Assembly (NCBI GenBank): GCA_031553565.1 | Contig: JAVBLK010000057.1 | Coordinates: 1-38,569 of the forward strand | DNA from: JAVBLK01 sp031553565 | GTDB lineage: Bacteria > Bacillota > Clostridia > Christensenellales > DUVY01 | DNA length: 38,569 bases | Direction of reading: 5' to 3' | Shown here: positions 24,164 to 31,737 of the stretch, piece by piece | Numbering within the stretch: the stretch's first letter is position 1 | How the letters are laid out: the number at the start of each line of letters is the position of its first letter | Notes under the pieces: model-generated | Seen by the model: the letters and a program-made list of their open reading frames with translations, nothing else | Told to the model about the DNA's origin: nothing | Databases searched by the model: none | Program-made: the position numbers and the translations under genes

Positions 24164-25432
24164 ATGATAGACATTATAGCGGGAATAAACTGGGGCGACG
24201 AGGGCAAGGGGCGCATTGTCGATATGCTTTGCGGGTCTTATGACATAACGGCGCGTTATCAGGGCGGCAACAACGCGGGGCATACGGTGGTGAATGAGCG
24301 CGGAAAGTTCGTCTTGAACCTTTTGCCCAGCGGTATTTTCCATGAAAATGTGGTCAACGTAATGGGCGGCGGTATGGCGATAGACTTAGAGCACCTTTGC
24401 GGCGAGATCGCGCGTTTAAAAAGCGCGGGCATAAAAATAGATGAAGGCAACCTTATGATCAGCAGCGACGCGGTCATCTGCACGCCTTACCACAAGCTGC
24501 TGGACGAGTTGGAGGAGGACCGGCTCGGCAATATGAAGTTCGGCTCGACGCGGCGCGGCATTGCGCCCGTATACGCCGATAAATACATGAAAAAGGCCTT
24601 GAAAATGCGAGACCTTTTGGAAGGCGGTATTGCGGAAAAGGTGGAGCGGCTGGTCGAATGGAAAAACCTTACGATAAGGAGCGGCTATAAAAACAACAGT
24701 ATAACCGCGGAAAAAATCACCGACTGGCTGAAGGTATTCGGCGCGCCCCTTTTGGGCTTCATCCGCGAAACGGGCGCGTATTTGGAAAAAGCGGCGGACG
24801 CGGGCAAGAAAATACTGATGGAGGCGCAGCTGGGCGCGCTGCGCGACATAGATTTCGGGATCTATCCCTACACCACATCTTCGTCAACGATAGCGGCTTA
24901 CGCGCCGATCGGGGCGGGTATCCCGAGGTACAAGCCCGACGTCGTCATTGGGGTGATGAAGGCGTACTCCAGCTGCGTGGGCGAGGGGCCTTTTACGGCA
25001 GACCTGGACGGGGCGGAGGGCGGCGATTTACGCGCGGCGGGTTTCGAATACGGCGCGGCGACCGGGCGGCCGCGGCGGGTCGGCGCATTCGACGTGCCCG
25101 CGTCACGCTACGGCGTAAAGGTTCAGGGCGCGGACTATACGGCTCTTACCAAGCTGGACGTGCTGTCCTATATGGATACGATACCCGTGTGCGAGGCGTA
25201 CGAGGTCGACGGCGAGATAACGCGGGAATTTATAAGGGGCGACAGGCTGATGCGGGCAAAGCCGGTAATAAAACGTCTGCCGGGCTTCAAAACGGATATC
25301 TCAGGCTGCCGCAAAAAGGCTGCGCTGCCAAAGGCCGCGCGTGAGTATATCAGCTATATCGAGGAGCAAACTGAATGTCCGATAAAATACGTGTCTACCG
25401 GGCCGGAGCGCGACGCCTGCATAGAAATGTAA
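24164..25432 (+). CDS. purA: Adenylosuccinate synthetase
   Basis: GTP-dependent conversion of IMP and aspartate to adenylosuccinate. The start is ATG 24164 after CGGAGG, 14 bp beyond purB; 422 residues, as expected. The N-terminal GINWGDEGKGRIVDML carries the catalytic Asp (D12), with Asn in place of the usual Gln before WGDEGKG. GGNNAGHTVV holds the catalytic His, and TTSSSTIAAYAPIG the IMP loop. With purB it completes IMP to AMP. No clear terminator follows. Confidence 0.96.
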   Translation: MIDIIAGINWGDEGKGRIVDMLCGSYDITARYQGGNNAGHTVVNERGKFVLNLLPSGIFHENVVNVMGGGMAIDLEHLCGEIARLKSAGIKIDEGNLMISSDAVICTPYHKLLDELEEDRLGNMKFGSTRRGIAPVYADKYMKKALKMRDLLEGGIAEKVERLVEWKNLTIRSGYKNNSITAEKITDWLKVFGAPLLGFIRETGAYLEKAADAGKKILMEAQLGALRDIDFGIYPYTTSSSTIAAYAPIGAGIPRYKPDVVIGVMKAYSSCVGEGPFTADLDGAEGGDLRAAGFEYGAATGRPRRVGAFDVPASRYGVKVQGADYTALTKLDVLSYMDTIPVCEAYEVDGEITREFIRGDRLMRAKPVIKRLPGFKTDISGCRKKAALPKAAREYISYIEEQTECPIKYVSTGPERDACIEM

Positions 25433-25474
25433 GCGCCGTGTTTTAAAGCTTATCAGAAAGCGGTCACAACAAAT

Positions 25475-25503
25475 TTGCAAAATGCGTTTGAATATTGTAT
25501 CTT
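25475..25503 (+). promoter_or_regulatory. Candidate promoter of bioY
   Basis: TTGCAA (25475-25480), a 17-bp spacer, TATCTT (25498-25503). The predicted start falls at about 25510, the A of the ATG chosen for bioY, and no ribosome binding site is seen. It would give a leaderless mRNA. Confidence 0.4.
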
Positions 25504-25509
25504 AAACAT

Positions 25510-26118
25510 ATGGGCAAGGTCAGGAGCATTGTTTATATAGCGGTAACGGCGGCGCTGATGGCTTGCGCGGCGGCGTTTACCGTGCCGCTGCCCTTTTCTG
25601 TGCCGGTTACGCTGCAGACGGCGGTATGTATATCCGCGGGGATCATACTCGGGGGGCGGCGCGGCGCGGCCGCAATGGCGGCGTACCTTTTTTCGGGGCT
25701 TATAGGGCTGCCGGTGTTTTCGGGCTTTTCGGGCGGGATAGCCTGTGCGCTTAAGCCCGGATTCGGCTATATCATAGGCTTTATCCCCGGCGCATATTTG
25801 GCGGGCGCGCTCTCATATAAACGTCAAGGCGTCAGCTTCACGCTATTTTTTAAGCTTTGCTGCCCGGTTTTATTGATCTATCTTATAGGGCTGCCTTATC
25901 AGTTTTTTGTACTGTATTTCAGCTTAGGCGGTAAACTTGCGCTTGATTTTACGCTGTCGTCGGCAGCCGTATTCCTTGCAGCCGACATCATCAAGGCGGT
26001 CCCGGTCTTGTTCCTGTATGGCCGCCTTGTTTACTTAAGGCAACGCTTTGTTTTGAAAAATGTCAGGCCCGCGGGCGCGGCTTGCGGCGCGCCGGGCGCG
26101 GGAGAAGGCTTAAATTAA
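25510..26118 (+). CDS. bioY: Biotin transporter S component BioY
   Basis: BioY is the biotin-binding membrane subunit of an ECF transporter. From ATG 25510 it is 202 residues (an in-frame TTG at 25495 is possible but lies inside the promoter). It has about six hydrophobic segments. The BioY core is clear: VPLPFSVPVTLQTAVCISAG followed by GGRRGAAAMAAYLFSGLIGLPVFSGFSGG and GFGYIIGFIPGAYLAG. No EcfA/EcfT genes are nearby. It lies directly ahead of a biotin ligase and the acc genes, supplying the AccB cofactor. Confidence 0.93.
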   Translation: MGKVRSIVYIAVTAALMACAAAFTVPLPFSVPVTLQTAVCISAGIILGGRRGAAAMAAYLFSGLIGLPVFSGFSGGIACALKPGFGYIIGFIPGAYLAGALSYKRQGVSFTLFFKLCCPVLLIYLIGLPYQFFVLYFSLGGKLALDFTLSSAAVFLAADIIKAVPVLFLYGRLVYLRQRFVLKNVRPAGAACGAPGAGEGLN

Positions 26119-26137
26119 GGAATGACCGGTTTTCGGT

Positions 26138-26893
26138 ATGGATGAAATAAAATTACGAAAAGAGTTTATCGGCGCCGGCATTGATCTGCCGCTGTTTTTT
26201 TACCGGGAGCTGCCCTCGACCAACGATATTGCAAAGGCAAACAACGCGCCCTGCGCGGTAATTGCGGAAAAGCAGACCGCAGGCCGGGGCAGGAACGGAA
26301 AAAGCTTTGTGTCGGCGGCGGGCGGACTGTATCTTTCTGTTTCCATAGGGAAGAGGCGCGCGGAGGAAAACGCGCTTGCAAGCATTATCGCCGGTATCTC
26401 TGTTGCCGGATGCGTCGGACAGTCGGCGTTAAAATGGCCGAACGATATATACCTTAACGGCAGGAAGCTGGGCGGCATACTGTGCGAAACCCGCGGGGAA
26501 TACCTGGTCGCAGGAATCGGGCTGAACGTCAATACAAAAAGCTTCCCGGACGGTCTTACGGATACTGCGACAAGCCTGTACTTAGAGAATAAAACGGAGT
26601 ATCGCCTTGAAAGCCTGGCGGCAAAGCTGTGCAAAAGCCTGATAGACGGATTAAATTGCGCGGATTATTACCGGAGCGGCAGCTTTCTTGTGCGTTCATA
26701 CGCAAAATATGATATATTGAAGGGCAGGCCGGTCGAGGCAGTTGCCCCGGGCAATTTTGATCATATTTGCGGGATCAAAGGCATTGCCGGCGGAATAGAT
26801 CCTTATGGTCGGCTGATAATACTTTCGGGCGCCGGCGAAACGCAGGAAAAACACTTGATATGCGGCGGAGAAGTGTCGGTTTTGCTTTCATAA
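26138..26893 (+). CDS. birA: Biotin protein ligase (BirA-type, no HTH)
   Basis: Makes biotinyl-5'-AMP and transfers biotin to the acceptor lysine of AccB. The 251-residue protein has STNDIAK (27-33), the nucleotide loop GRGRNGK (49-55), KWPNDIYLNGRKLGGILCE (~99-117) and a C-terminal beta-barrel. The winged-helix N-terminal domain of bifunctional BirA is absent, so it cannot repress bioY or the operon directly. AAGGA lies rather far from the ATG. It is read with bioY, 19 bp apart. Confidence 0.93.
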   Translation: MDEIKLRKEFIGAGIDLPLFFYRELPSTNDIAKANNAPCAVIAEKQTAGRGRNGKSFVSAAGGLYLSVSIGKRRAEENALASIIAGISVAGCVGQSALKWPNDIYLNGRKLGGILCETRGEYLVAGIGLNVNTKSFPDGLTDTATSLYLENKTEYRLESLAAKLCKSLIDGLNCADYYRSGSFLVRSYAKYDILKGRPVEAVAPGNFDHICGIKGIAGGIDPYGRLIILSGAGETQEKHLICGGEVSVLLS

Positions 26894-26976
26894 AACGAAA
26901 AGTATACCGTGCAGTTGCGGGCTATCGTATTGTTCTTTGTTTATCATTGCCTAAATTCATGTTGGCCTGAAAACGC

Positions 26977-27005
26977 TTGACAGGGAAACAAAGCGTGAAT
27001 ATAAT
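26977..27005 (+). promoter_or_regulatory. Promoter of the fab-acc operon
   Basis: TTGACA (26977-26982), a 17-bp spacer and TATAAT (27000-27005), a full consensus. The dyad described next overlaps its -10 box and start point. Confidence 0.85.
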
Positions 27006-27022
27006 TAGATAGACTAACTAAT
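27004..27022 (+). promoter_or_regulatory. Candidate FabT operator
   Basis: ATTAGATAG-A-CTAACTAAT: arms match at 8 of 9 positions around one central base. It overlaps the -10 end and the predicted transcription start of the gene encoding a MarR-family protein, the classic layout for autorepression. It does not have the known streptococcal FabT sequence, so the assignment is by position. Confidence 0.6.
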
Positions 27023-27045
27023 TAAATAGCTCCTCAGAGGATAAA

Positions 27046-27495
27046 ATGGATTTAAAAACACAGCTGAACGAACTCTTGGTCGAAACCTTTAATACTATTT
27101 TAAAGGCGGAGGAACTCGCCTTAAAGCAAAAGAGCGAGCTGGACCTGTCGATAAGCGAGCTTCACCTGATCGAGGCTATCGAAAAGACGGGCGGGGGACG
27201 GACGATCGGCGCCATTGCGGGCGAGCTTTCGATCACGCTGCCTTCCGTTACTGTTGCGATCAATAAGCTGGTCAAAAAAGGCTATGTTGAAAAGGTCAGA
27301 TCAAAAGAGGACGGCAGGGAAGTGCTGGCGACGCTGACAGAAAAAGGCGTAAGCATCAACGATTACCACCGGAGCTTTCATACGCATATGGTTTCCGTCG
27401 TGACAGGCAATCTGGATAAAAGCGAGCAGGAGACCCTGTTTAAGGCCATTTCCAGGCTGAACAAGTTTTTCAAAAAGACATTGGTGAATAAATGA
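27046..27495 (+). CDS. fabT: MarR-family regulator of fatty acid synthesis (FabT-like)
   Basis: A 149-residue winged-helix protein. The recognition region is TIGAIAGELSITLPSVTVAI, then NKLVKKGYVEKVRSKEDGREVLATLTEKG, the MarR wing. In Bacillota the MarR protein at the head of the fab operon is FabT, which represses it with acyl-ACP as corepressor. Here it precedes fabH with an ATGA overlap. It has a consensus promoter with a dyad over the start point, so it probably represses its own operon. Assignment to FabT rests on MarR motifs plus position. Confidence 0.85.
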   Translation: MDLKTQLNELLVETFNTILKAEELALKQKSELDLSISELHLIEAIEKTGGGRTIGAIAGELSITLPSVTVAINKLVKKGYVEKVRSKEDGREVLATLTEKGVSINDYHRSFHTHMVSVVTGNLDKSEQETLFKAISRLNKFFKKTLVNK

Positions 27496-28445
27496 GTTTT
27501 TATATATCCGGGACGGGCAGCGCCGCGCCTTTTATGACAGTAACAAATAATGACCTGTCAAAGCTTGTGGATACAAACGACGAGTGGATCCTTTCCAGGA
27601 CGGGCATAAAAGAAAGGCGCGTCCTCTCGACGGAAAGCCTTGCCGATATATCGCTTAAGGCCGCGGAAGCCGCGCTTATAAACGCAGGGCTGACGGCGGA
27701 CAATATCGACCTGATCATTTTTTCCACGGTTTGCGGCGATTCGTATACTCCGTCAATGGCGTGTGTCATGGCGGGCAGGCTGAACGCCCGATGCCCGGCA
27801 TTTGATATAAACGCGGCGTGCTCCGGCTTTATTTACGCGCTGGAGGCGGCCGCAGGCTTTTATTCGCGCGGCAAGGTAAAAAACGTCCTTATCGTATGCG
27901 CCGAGGCAATGAGCCGCCACCTTGACTGGACGGACAGAGCCAGCTGCGTCCTGTTCGGGGACGGGGCGGGCGCAGTCGTTTTGAGCGCGGGCGACGGATA
28001 TATGGGCGCGCGGCTTACGGCGGCAGGCAACGAGGAAATACTCGATATACCTTTTACGGGCGGCGGCAGTCCGTTTTACAAGCGCGGACAAAAGGCGCCG
28101 TACTTAAAGCTGAACGGACAAGAGGTATATAAGTTTGCGGTTTTAAGCGCGCCTGCAGATATAAAACACGTTTTAAACGAGGCGGGGCTGGAAATAAAGG
28201 ACATAACATACCTGCTGCTTCACCAGGCCAACGTCAGGATAATCGACGCTGTGCGGCAAAAGCTGGGCATCGATAAGGATCGCTGTTTGACAATGATCGA
28301 AAGGTACGGCAACGTTTCGTCGGCGTGTATCCCGATGCTGCTGGATGAGAACAACCGCAAGGGCATGTTCAAAAAGGGCGATATTCTGATGCTTTCGGCG
28401 TTCGGCGGCGGGCTGACGACTGCCGCGTGCATAATCAGGTGGTAG
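27492..28445 (+). CDS. fabH: 3-oxoacyl-ACP synthase III
   Basis: Starts fatty acid synthesis by condensing acyl-CoA with malonyl-ACP. The 317-residue protein has the Cys-His-Asn triad: C110 in NAACSGFIYALE, H244 in LLLHQANVRIID, N274 in ERYGNVSSACIP. It opens with ISGTGSAAPFMTVTN and has the DEWILSRTGIKERR motif. It overlaps the regulator gene by four bases. A 242-bp gap with a YTAR element separates it from acpP. Confidence 0.96.
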   Translation: MSFYISGTGSAAPFMTVTNNDLSKLVDTNDEWILSRTGIKERRVLSTESLADISLKAAEAALINAGLTADNIDLIIFSTVCGDSYTPSMACVMAGRLNARCPAFDINAACSGFIYALEAAAGFYSRGKVKNVLIVCAEAMSRHLDWTDRASCVLFGDGAGAVVLSAGDGYMGARLTAAGNEEILDIPFTGGGSPFYKRGQKAPYLKLNGQEVYKFAVLSAPADIKHVLNEAGLEIKDITYLLLHQANVRIIDAVRQKLGIDKDRCLTMIERYGNVSSACIPMLLDENNRKGMFKKGDILMLSAFGGGLTTAACIIRW

Positions 28446-28497
28446 GCGGAAAAAGAGTATTTTTTTTCGCCCGGAACAATTGAATTTATATAATTAA

Positions 28498-28654
28498 GGA
28501 AACGATGAATAAATGAGGTTAATTTAGAGCAAGTATTTTTCAGTATGAAAACGGCTTGTTTTTGCAGTAAATAGTAGAACTATTTGCAAAAAAAGAAGAC
28601 GTTTTCAGGCGAAAAAGACGCCGCTATAAATATTCCGAATTATTCAGCGTTTCC
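28498..28654 (-). mobile_element. YTAR palindromic element, subfamily A copy 3 (inverted)
   Basis: A 157-bp copy in reverse orientation, in an exact TTAA duplication (28494-28497, 28655-28658). Its ends on the plus strand are GGAAACGATGAATAAATGAG and GAATTATTCAGCGTTTCC. The central hairpin is AATAGT-AGA-ACTATT. It lies in the acpP leader, directly after a TATAAT at 28489-28494 whose -35 box is poor, and ends about 20 bp before the acpP ribosome binding site. Confidence 0.88.
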
Positions 28655-28687
28655 TTAATATAAAAAAATTTATAGGAGAGTACAAAA

Positions 28688-28909
28688 ATGACTTTAGAGC
28701 AGATCAAGAAACTTATCGCCGAATTCAAGGGCATCAAGACCGAAATCACCGCGGACACGACCTTTCAGTCTCTGGGGCTGGATTCACTGGATATTGTAGA
28801 CCTGGTCATGAAAATCGAGGATGAATCGGGAGTATCGATCGAGATGAATGAAAACCTTAAGACTGTCGGTAATCTTTTGGAATACATAGCGGCGGCAAAG
28901 AAAAACTAG
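28688..28909 (+). CDS. acpP: Acyl carrier protein
   Basis: A 73-residue acidic four-helix protein that carries acyl chains on phosphopantetheine. The attachment site is S33 in LGLDSLDIVDLVMKIE. TAGGAGAG precedes the ATG. It lies between fabH and fabK as in many Bacillota. A YTAR element precedes it, and a second begins at the base right after its stop codon. acpP must be expressed far above its neighbours, which makes this bracketing notable. Confidence 0.96.
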   Translation: MTLEQIKKLIAEFKGIKTEITADTTFQSLGLDSLDIVDLVMKIEDESGVSIEMNENLKTVGNLLEYIAAAKKN

Positions 28910-29068
28910 GTAAACGCTGATTAAATGAGATAAATTTTGGGCCGCGTCTTTTTCGTCATAAAAAGTCTTCTTTTCTCGCCAATACCTTCGGGTATTGCCT
29001 TCGAAAACAAGCCGTTTTCTGCCTGAAAAATACTTGCTCAAAATTTATCTCATTTAATCAGCGTTTAC
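28910..29068 (+). mobile_element. YTAR palindromic element, subfamily B copy 4
   Basis: A 159-bp copy with perfect 30-bp terminal inverted repeats (28910-28939 and 29039-29068), starting GTAAACGCTGATTAAATGAG. The central hairpin is CAATACC-TTCG-GGTATTG, with a stable TTCG loop. The left flank CTAG is the end of acpP including its stop codon; the right flank is ATTAG, so the duplication is imperfect. As RNA it would give acpP mRNA a long 3' hairpin. Confidence 0.9.
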
Positions 29069-29101
29069 ATTAGGGACCGCGTTTGAATTTCATAATATAG
29101 T

Positions 29102-29118
29102 AAATCAACGGTTGATTT
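29102..29118. promoter_or_regulatory. Perfect palindrome upstream of fabK
   Basis: AAATCAAC-G-GTTGATTT: 8-bp arms around one base, 24 bp before the fabK start. It could be an internal operator for a fab regulator. It differs in sequence from the dyad at the operon promoter, and I see only weak promoter boxes upstream. Confidence 0.45.
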
Positions 29119-29141
29119 GCTGGAACAACAAGGGAAAGACT

Positions 29142-30092
29142 ATGTTTGAGAATAATGTGTTTTGCAGGCTTTTGGGCATTAGATACCCGATAATACAGGG
29201 CGGGATGGCCTGGATCGCCGACGCTGCCCTTGCGGCGGCGGTAAGCAACGGCGGCGGGCTGGGGCTGATCGCGGGCATGAACAGCAATGGGGAGCAGCTG
29301 CGCGCCGAGATCCGGAAAGCCAAAGAGCTGACGGATAAGCCTTTCGGCGTCAATATCATGCTGATGAGCCCGTACGCTGACGAGGTGGCAAAGGCCGTGG
29401 TCGAGGAGGGCGTGAAGATCGTTACGACCGGCGCCGGCAGCCCCGGAAAATATATGAGGGCATGGCTGGATGCCGGCATCACAGTCATGCCGGTCGTGGC
29501 GTCATGCGCGTTTGCAAAGATGGCGGAGAGGAACGGGGCGCACGCGGTGATCGCCGAAGGCTGCGAGGCGGGCGGGCATATCGGCGAGCTGACCACGATG
29601 GCGATGGTGCCGCAGATACGCGACGCGGTAAAAATACCGGTGGCGGCGGCGGGCGGCATTGCGGACGGGCGCGGGATAGCGGCCGCGTTTATGCTGGGCG
29701 CGGAGGCAGTGCAGGTCGGCACAAGATTTCTTGCGGCGGCCGAATGCGGCATACATCAGAATTATAAGGACCTGATATTCAAGGCAAATGAAATCGACAC
29801 TATCGTAACGGGAAGGCGGTTGAAAGACCCGGTACGCTCGCTCAAAAGCGCGTTTTCGCGTAAATTTGCGGCGCTTGAAAGCGAGCCCGGCGCAACACAC
29901 GAACAGATGGCCGCACTGGGGACAGGCGCGCTCCGCCTGGCAGCGCGTGAGGGCGATATCGAAAACGGGTGTTTCCTGGCGGGACAGACAGCAGGAATGG
30001 TGAAGAAAGAACAGCCTGCAGGCGAAATAATAAAGGAAATGTTCGGCGAGTTTGAGCGCCTTATTACGGGGGCGGCGGCATGCGTAAGATAG
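29142..30092 (+). CDS. fabK: Enoyl-ACP reductase II (FMN-dependent)
   Basis: Reduces trans-2-enoyl-ACP, the last step of each elongation cycle, using FMN and NAD(P)H. The start at 29142 (MFENNVFCRLLGIRYPIIQGG) follows AAGGGA; 316 residues. It is a TIM barrel of the nitronate monooxygenase/FabK family: GGLGLIAG, KPFGVNIMLM, EGCEAGGHIGE with the conserved His (H146), and VAAAGGIADGRGIAAA. It lies between acpP and fabD, the standard FabK position, and no FabI is in the window. FabK-type enzymes are naturally triclosan-insensitive. Confidence 0.94.
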   Translation: MFENNVFCRLLGIRYPIIQGGMAWIADAALAAAVSNGGGLGLIAGMNSNGEQLRAEIRKAKELTDKPFGVNIMLMSPYADEVAKAVVEEGVKIVTTGAGSPGKYMRAWLDAGITVMPVVASCAFAKMAERNGAHAVIAEGCEAGGHIGELTTMAMVPQIRDAVKIPVAAAGGIADGRGIAAAFMLGAEAVQVGTRFLAAAECGIHQNYKDLIFKANEIDTIVTGRRLKDPVRSLKSAFSRKFAALESEPGATHEQMAALGTGALRLAAREGDIENGCFLAGQTAGMVKKEQPAGEIIKEMFGEFERLITGAAACVR

Positions 30093-31003
30093 CGTTTGTG
30101 TTTTCGGGCCAGGGCGCGCAGTATTCGGGGATGGGCAGCGGGCTGTATTCCGTGTCGCCCGCGGCAAGTGCTGTTTTTGACGCCGCGGAGGCAATAAGGC
30201 CGGGGACGACGAAGCAATGCTTTACAGCGGATAAGGAGGAGCTTTCACTGACCGTCAATACCCAGCCGTGTATTTTCACAGTATCGACGGCGGCGGCGGC
30301 GGCTCTCTTAGAGCGCGGCGTCGTGCCTTCGGCTGCCGCAGGCTTTTCGGTCGGGGAAACGGCCGCGCTGACCTTCGCGGGGGTGTTCGGCTTTTCAGCC
30401 GGTTTTAACGCGATCATAAAGCGGGCGCAGCTGATGAACGCGGCGGCGCAGAAAAATCCCGGCGGTATGGCGGCTGTCTTGCGGCTGCCGCAGGAAAAAA
30501 CCGCCGCGCTGTGCAAGGCGGCGGGAGTCACTGAGGCCAACTTCAACTGCCCCGGGCAAACAGTCGTCGCGGGCGGTAAAAAGGAGATGGCGGAGTTTAT
30601 CGCGGCGGTAAATTCAGAGGGCGGCAGGGCAATGCCGCTTTCGGTCAGCGGCGCGTTCCATTCGCCGCTGATGGCGGAGGCGGCGGACAGCTTCGGTCTT
30701 TACCTTAACGGGATCGCGTCCGGGCAGCCGCGAATACCGGTCTATTCAAATATAAACGGATTGCCTTTTGACGGAAGCTTAAAGAAAAAGGCGGCGGCAC
30801 AGATAAAGAACCCGGTGCTTTGGCAGGCGTCCGTCGAAAACATGATAAAGGACGGCGTCGATATCTTTATCGAAACGGGGCCGGGCAGGGTTTTATGCGG
30901 ACTGATCGCGAAAATCGATCCCGCGGTCACGGTCTTATGCGCCGAGGACAAAGAGTCATTGGAAAATGCCATAGGATTTTTACGGGGGGAGAGCTTATGC
31001 TGA
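30080..31003 (+). CDS. fabD: Malonyl-CoA:ACP transacylase
   Basis: Transfers malonyl from CoA to ACP. The 307-residue protein opens FVFSGQGAQYSGMG. The nucleophile motif is GFSVGE (S90), where nearly all relatives have GHSLGE or GHSxGE: the His next to Ser is Phe here. The catalytic His is present in SGAFHSPLM (H194), as is the Arg in KRAQLM. The C-terminus has FIETGPGRVLCGL. It overlaps fabK by 13 bp and fabG by seven. Confidence 0.95.
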   Translation: MRKIAFVFSGQGAQYSGMGSGLYSVSPAASAVFDAAEAIRPGTTKQCFTADKEELSLTVNTQPCIFTVSTAAAAALLERGVVPSAAAGFSVGETAALTFAGVFGFSAGFNAIIKRAQLMNAAAQKNPGGMAAVLRLPQEKTAALCKAAGVTEANFNCPGQTVVAGGKKEMAEFIAAVNSEGGRAMPLSVSGAFHSPLMAEAADSFGLYLNGIASGQPRIPVYSNINGLPFDGSLKKKAAAQIKNPVLWQASVENMIKDGVDIFIETGPGRVLCGLIAKIDPAVTVLCAEDKESLENAIGFLRGESLC

Positions 31004-31737
31004 GAGGAAAAACGGCGCTTATAACGGGCGCATCGCGCGGTATAGGCAGGGCGATCGCGGTCGCGATGGCGGACGCCGGCGCGGATATCGCGGCGGTATA
31101 TTGCGGAAATTTGGCGGCGGCCGAGGAGACGCGCAGTGAAGTTTTGAAAAGAGGCGTGCGCTGCGGGATATACCGCTGCGACGTAGCCGATTTTAATCAG
31201 TGCGCGGAAACGGTGGCAAAGGCGGCGGCGGACTTTTCACAGCTTGACATTCTGGTCAACAACGCGGGCGTTACAAGGGATAAGATCACTTTGGCCATGA
31301 CGGAGGAGGACTTTGACTGCGTGGTCGATACCAGCTTGAAAGGCGCGTTCAATATGATCAAGCACATATATCCGCTGTTTATGCGCAGGCGCGCGGGCAG
31401 GATCATCAACATTTCGTCCGTGTCGGGGCTGATGGGCAACATCGGCCAAGCAAACTATTCGGCGGCAAAGGCAGGGATGATAGGGCTGACTAAGACGATC
31501 GCAAGGGAGCTGGCGTCAAGGAACGTGACTTGCAACGCAGTTGCGCCGGGTTTTATAAAAACCGATATGACGGACCGGCTGGGCGCTGCGTTTATCGAAC
31601 ATGCAAAAGAGGCAATACCTATGAAAAGAATAGGACTGCCGGAGGACGTGGCGGCGCTGACGGTATTTCTGGCCGGCGACGCGGCGGGATATATAACCGG
31701 CGAGGTAATCAAGGTAGACGGGGGATTGTATATATGA
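30997..31737 (+). CDS. fabG: 3-oxoacyl-ACP reductase
   Basis: NADPH-dependent short-chain dehydrogenase of the elongation cycle. The frame is open from 30820, but the start is ATG 30997 (MLRGKTALITGASRGIG), overlapping fabD by seven bases; 246 residues. TGASRGIG (10-17) binds cofactor; NNAG, S141 and Y154xxxK158 form the catalytic set. A C-terminal YITGEVIKVDGG ending is typical. The AGAG stretch upstream is a weak binding site, so it is probably coupled to fabD. Confidence 0.96.
   Translation: MLRGKTALITGASRGIGRAIAVAMADAGADIAAVYCGNLAAAEETRSEVLKRGVRCGIYRCDVADFNQCAETVAKAAADFSQLDILVNNAGVTRDKITLAMTEEDFDCVVDTSLKGAFNMIKHIYPLFMRRRAGRIINISSVSGLMGNIGQANYSAAKAGMIGLTKTIARELASRNVTCNAVAPGFIKTDMTDRLGAAFIEHAKEAIPMKRIGLPEDVAALTVFLAGDAAGYITGEVIKVDGGLYI

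Noticed and set aside
25433..25510. BirA operator upstream of bioY
   Set aside because: No GTTAAC-type inverted repeat is visible, and the biotin ligase here lacks the DNA-binding domain.
26977..27045. FapR operator at the fab promoter
   Set aside because: The known FapR-type sequence (TTAGTACC-like dyad) is not present, and the regulator encoded here is a MarR protein.
2914..29068. CRISPR array or tandem satellite
   Set aside because: Copies are dispersed, of uneven spacing and orientation, ~150 bp long and flanked by 4-bp duplications. That is a transposon pattern.
28498..29068. acpP as cargo of a composite transposon
   Set aside because: The two flanking elements belong to different subfamilies and each has its own target flanks; acpP is in its normal operon position.
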